DNA from: Lolliginicoccus lacisalsi
GTDB lineage: Bacteria; Actinomycetota; Actinomycetes; Mycobacteriales; Mycobacteriaceae
DNA: 64,000 nt
Reading direction: 5' to 3'
NCBI RefSeq assembly: GCF_014841105.1
Contig: NZ_JACYWE010000002.1
Span: 282,434-346,433 of the forward strand
A program made the position numbers and the translations under genes. Within the stretch, counting starts at the first letter, position 1; every line of letters begins with the position of its first letter. This document shows positions 60,880 through 64,000 of this stretch, piece after piece. Below the pieces are notes generated by a model that saw only the letters and a program-made list of their open reading frames with translations, did no database searches and was not told the DNA's origin.

Positions 60880-62484
60880 GTGAGCGATTCGCCTAGCAGC
60901 GGCACGCCCCGCGCGGCTGGACAGGTCGGCGTGGTCATGCCGCCCGCTGCCGTCGCGCACCGGCACCCGCGGATCCTCATCGCCGCCCGCATCATGATCG
61001 CGCTGGTCTCGCTGAGCGCGCTCGTCATCACCGGCACGGTGTGGAACTACATCCGCAGCACGGACAACAACCTTACCGTCGTCGAGGCGCTCGATATCGG
61101 TTCCGAGGATGTCCGCGGCATGGAGGACCAGGTCGGCGATGAGACTTTCCTCGTGGTCGGCGTCGATAGCCGCGCGGGCATCAACGCGCAGATCGGCGGA
61201 ACCGGATGGATGCATGAGGGCGCCCGATCGGACACGATCATGCTGGTCACCATCCCCGCGGACCGCCGACGGGTGGTGGCGGTGTCGTTCCCCCGCGATC
61301 TGAACATCACCCGCCCCGAGTGCCAGCGCTTCGACAACGATTCCGCCACCTATTCCGAGGACTACGTGCCCTCGCAGCCCAACGTCAAGCTGAATGACGC
61401 CTACTTCACGGGCGGTCCGAAATGCTTGATCAAGTCGGTGCAGCAGATCTCGGGAATGAACATCACACGCTTCGTCGGAATCGACTTCGCGGGCTTCCAG
61501 GACATGGTCGACACCATCGGCGGCGTCGAGGTGTGCGTCACCCAGCCGATGTGGGATGACGAGCTCGGCCTGATCATTCCCGAGGCAGGCGAGCAGGTCA
61601 TCGACGGGCCCACCGCCCTCGACTATGTGCGCGCCCGCCATGTGCCCACCGAGGGCACCAATGACTACGGTCGCATGCACCGCCAGCAGGTACTGCTGTC
61701 CTCGCTGCTGCGGGAGGTCCTCTCCAACCGTGTGCTGCTAGACCCCACCAAGCTCAACAACTTCATCGAGGCATTCGTCAGCCACACGTTCGTCGAGAAC
61801 GTCGGCGCGGAGTCCTTGCTGATGCTCGCCCGCTCCATGCAAGGCGTCGACGCTGGCCAGGTCACGTTCCTCACCATTCCCACGGCGGGCCCGAACGAGC
61901 AGATGAACGAGATCCCCCGGGACCGCGACATCGATGCGATCTTCGACTCGATCATCTACGACTTGCCGCTCCCCGGCGAGGAGGATCCTGCCCCGAGCAG
62001 CAATGACAACGCCGACGATGCACCAGCCACCTCCAACGGCGAGCGGCCCGCCCCCAGGCAGGCCGAGCAACTCGACCTCGAGGCGCAGGAACCCAGCCAG
62101 GTCAGCGTGCAGGTCTCGAACGGTTCGCGCACCCTTGGCATCGCTGGGAGCGCAGCGAGCGCTCTCGCCGGGCATGGCTTCCAGATCTACAGCGTTGGCG
62201 ACCACTCGCGCGTGCTCAACCAGACCGTGATCCGCTACTCGGCGGGCAACGAGGCCGAGGCCGCGACCCTAGCGTCCTCCTTCCCTGGGGCGATCCTGCA
62301 GGAACGCCGCGGGCTCGGCAGCATCGGCGAGGTCATCCTGGGCACCGACTTCGAGGCTTCGGTCTCGTCGCCGACGAGCCCCGGTGCCACCGTGTCGATC
62401 ATGGAGGACGGTGTGGTCGTGCCGCAGGTGGCGCTGCCCGAGGATCTCTCCGTCACCAACGCTGGCGACCTTTCCTGCACGTGA
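60880..62484 (+). CDS. LytR-CpsA-Psr family ligase with LytR_C domain
   Basis: A 534-residue protein with a cytosolic start, one TM helix (about 36-58), the LCP domain (about 110-330; RSDTIMLVTIPADRRRVVAVSFPRD, FVGIDFAGFQDMVDTIGGVEVC, LDYVRARHVPTEGTNDYGRMHRQQ) and a C-terminal LytR_C domain (about 405-500). LCP enzymes attach arabinogalactan to peptidoglycan outside the membrane in this order. Start GTG at 60880. It matches Rv0822c. Confidence 0.93.
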   Translation: MSDSPSSGTPRAAGQVGVVMPPAAVAHRHPRILIAARIMIALVSLSALVITGTVWNYIRSTDNNLTVVEALDIGSEDVRGMEDQVGDETFLVVGVDSRAGINAQIGGTGWMHEGARSDTIMLVTIPADRRRVVAVSFPRDLNITRPECQRFDNDSATYSEDYVPSQPNVKLNDAYFTGGPKCLIKSVQQISGMNITRFVGIDFAGFQDMVDTIGGVEVCVTQPMWDDELGLIIPEAGEQVIDGPTALDYVRARHVPTEGTNDYGRMHRQQVLLSSLLREVLSNRVLLDPTKLNNFIEAFVSHTFVENVGAESLLMLARSMQGVDAGQVTFLTIPTAGPNEQMNEIPRDRDIDAIFDSIIYDLPLPGEEDPAPSSNDNADDAPATSNGERPAPRQAEQLDLEAQEPSQVSVQVSNGSRTLGIAGSAASALAGHGFQIYSVGDHSRVLNQTVIRYSAGNEAEAATLASSFPGAILQERRGLGSIGEVILGTDFEASVSSPTSPGATVSIMEDGVVVPQVALPEDLSVTNAGDLSCT

Positions 62485-62547
62485 ATTCACGCGTCGTTCA
62501 ACGCGCGCGAATGACGATTCCCACTCGGCAACGTAGGCTAAGTCACC

Positions 62548-63201
62548 ATGCGAGCTGCCTACACCGAGAAGATCGCCGACCTGTCGTTCTCCCTCGCCAC
62601 GATGTGCCGACAGGCCGATGCGGCGATGGCTTCGGCCACCCAGGCGTTGCTGCAGGCCGATCTCGCGATCGCCGAGAAGGTCATCTCCGACCACGACGAG
62701 CTTGATGCGATGCGCGCCTCGTGCGAGGAGAAGGCGTTCGCGCTCCTCGCCCTCCAGGCGCCCGTGGCCGGGGACCTTCGCTCCGTGGTCTCTGGCATCC
62801 AAGCCGTCAACGACCTTGATCGGATGGGGCGCCTCGCCCTCCACGTCGCGAAGATCACCCGGCGGCGCCACCCCAAGCAGGCGCTCCCGGAGGAGGTCAA
62901 GGCGTACTTCGCTGAGATGGGCCGCGTGGCCGCGCACCTCGCCAAGGGTGCCGCGGAGGTGCTGGAGAACCACGATGCCGAGCAGGCGCTGCAACTGCTC
63001 GACGAGGACGATGCCATGGACGACCTGCACCGTCACCTGTTCAGCGTGCTCATGGATCGCGAGTGGAAGCACGGCGTGGCCGCGGCCGTCGATGTCACGC
63101 TGCTCGGTCGCTACTACGAGCGATTCGCCGACCACTCCGTCGAGGTTGCCCGCAAGGTCATCTATCTCGTGACGGGAAAGATCCCGGAGGACGCGGTCTA
63201 G
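62548..63201 (+). CDS. phoU: Phosphate regulator PhoU (PhoY2-like)
   Basis: A 217-residue all-helical protein of two PhoU repeats ([42 protein letters not shown]), with [28 protein letters not shown] at the end. PhoU acts between the Pst phosphate importer and a histidine kinase to shut down the phosphate response, and is linked to persistence. It is convergent with mshD, 31 bp apart. Confidence 0.94.
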   Translation: MRAAYTEKIADLSFSLATMCRQADAAMASATQALLQADLAIAEKVISDHDELDAMRASCEEKAFALLALQAPVAGDLRSVVSGIQAVNDLDRMGRLALHVAKITRRRHPKQALPEEVKAYFAEMGRVAAHLAKGAAEVLENHDAEQALQLLDEDDAMDDLHRHLFSVLMDREWKHGVAAAVDVTLLGRYYERFADHSVEVARKVIYLVTGKIPEDAV

Positions 63202-63232
63202 CACGCCCTTCATCTAGCCAGGGGCGCTGCGT

Positions 63233-64000
63233 CTAGCCGAGGGTGTAGGCCACGTCGGTGAAGAACCGCTCGAAGCCCAGGCCCTCATACGTGCGCAGGG
63301 CTGCCGTGTTATCCGACTCGACGTAGAGAATGACCGCGGCCAGCCCCTGGTCCTGCAAGTAGCGCAGGCCCTCGAGAGTGAGCGAGCGCCCGACGCCACG
63401 CCCGTGCGCGTCGGGATCCACCCCGACGATGTACACCTCGCCCTTCGCTGGCTCCGTGGCATCCGCGGGGTGCACCTTGGTCCAGTGGAAACCCAGCAGC
63501 CGAGCAGGATCGTCCTCATCAACGGCCAGCAGCAGGCCGCGCGGATCGAACCACGGCAAGCCGCGGCGCTCCTGCACATCATTGGTCGTCCAGCCGCCCT
63601 GCTCGGGATGCCAGGCGAATGCCGCGTTGTTGACCCGAACGATCTCGCTGTCCAGGGCCTGGGCGTCGGCGCCCAGATCGGCGTACGTGGTGATCCGGGC
63701 CCCCTCGAGCGGCGCCGGATCGGGCAACGGCTGCGCACCCTGGCCGAGCGGGCGCCGCATCTGCAGCAGCTCCCGGGTGCGCGCGAGTCCCCGGACCCCG
63801 GCCATCGCCCGGGCCGCGGCAAGATCGCCATGCGACCACACCTGGGCGCCCGTTCCCGTGATCGCGCGAATGGCCGAGAGCAACTTGCTGCCCACGCCGC
63901 GCCGCCGCTCCCCCGGATGCACCACGAGCTCGACGTTGGCCGTGCCGTTCTCCCAGCGCACGGGGGCAACCCCCACGACCGCGCCGTCGTCGACAACCGC
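63233..64000 (-). CDS. mshD: Mycothiol acetyltransferase MshD (partial, N-terminus off the right edge)
   Basis: 256 codons are visible, open to the edge. Two GNAT domains: the first with VELVVHPGERRRGVGSKLL and ARTRELLQMRRPL, the second with VNNAAFAWHPEQGGWT, GFHWTKVHP, VYIVGVDPDAHGRGVG and ILYVESDNTAALRTYEGLGFE. It does the last step of mycothiol synthesis, acetylating Cys-GlcN-Ins with acetyl-CoA. A start further right is certain from the length of family members (about 300). Confidence 0.95.
   Translation of the reverse strand, partial: AVVDDGAVVGVAPVRWENGTANVELVVHPGERRRGVGSKLLSAIRAITGTGAQVWSHGDLAAARAMAGVRGLARTRELLQMRRPLGQGAQPLPDPAPLEGARITTYADLGADAQALDSEIVRVNNAAFAWHPEQGGWTTNDVQERRGLPWFDPRGLLLAVDEDDPARLLGFHWTKVHPADATEPAKGEVYIVGVDPDAHGRGVGRSLTLEGLRYLQDQGLAAVILYVESDNTAALRTYEGLGFERFFTDVAYTLG

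Overview
The window is high-GC actinobacterial DNA. Gene content and order point to a mycolic-acid-containing member of the Mycobacteriales (Corynebacteriales). From memory of Mycobacterium tuberculosis H37Rv, most core genes match, in scrambled blocks, the Rv0819-Rv0905 interval: mshD, phoU, LCP, dus, the Lys/Glu/Asp/Phe tRNAs, fadA/fadB, XPB helicase plus partner, moaC/mog/moaE, rpf, moaD/moaA, yccF, csp, DUF2771, MFS, DUF3027, DUF2530, MarR, SpoU methylase, DUF2537, sepH, serC, citA, gltA, prrAB, accD3 and echA6. An antigen-85-type mycoloyltransferase, mycothiol acetyltransferase and EchA6 support the assignment. A gltA-FKBP pair, a DUF3239 gene and tiny PorH/PorA-like polypeptides lean towards the Corynebacterium/Dietzia side. 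Genus and species cannot be fixed from the sequence alone.

Layout. 1-9.4 kb: partial VanW gene, a small XRE regulator/membrane-protein cassette, echA6, an aldo/keto reductase, accD3, prrAB and a photolyase. 9.4-17.2 kb: a repeat-built surface protein, gltA-FKBP, pdxH, citA, serC and sepH. 17.5-28.1 kb: DUF2537/SpoU methylase, Eis-type acetyltransferase, MarR, DUF2530, PAP2/DUF3027, a glutamine-cyclotransferase-like lipoprotein, MFS, DUF2771, PlsC, cold-shock protein and CorA. 28.2-33.4 kb: YccF and the molybdopterin genes arranged around rpf. 33.4-38.2 kb: the XPB helicase, its partner and DUF3239. 38.2-40.5 kb: a mycoloyltransferase between two tiny porin-like polypeptides. 40.5-53.4 kb: fadD, fadBA, an aminotransferase, an acyl-CoA dehydrogenase with an AraC regulator, an MftF-like glycosyltransferase and an SDR. 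53.6-58.8 kb: four tRNAs and a persulfide/sulfite module (TauE exporter and a CstB-like dioxygenase-rhodanese) sharing CsoR/CstR-type operators. 59-64 kb: DUF937, Dus, LCP, PhoU and partial MshD.

The most unusual signal lies between genes. At least three families of dispersed, nearly perfect palindromes recur across the window: family 1 with five 39-bp copies, family 2 with four copies of about 45 bp, and family 3 with five copies of about 65 bp. Two further single palindromes have the same design. Both genes for DUF559/AbiEi-type endonuclease-like proteins are bracketed on each side by two copies of one family (family 3 around 43.0-43.8 kb, family 2 around 56.2-57.1 kb). The small XRE/membrane-protein cassette is bracketed by family 1. 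Family 1 copies also sit beside short tandem repeats or homopolymers, including a run of 25 C. The other main candidate for an undescribed system is the mycoloyltransferase/porin-peptide locus at 38.7-40.4 kb.
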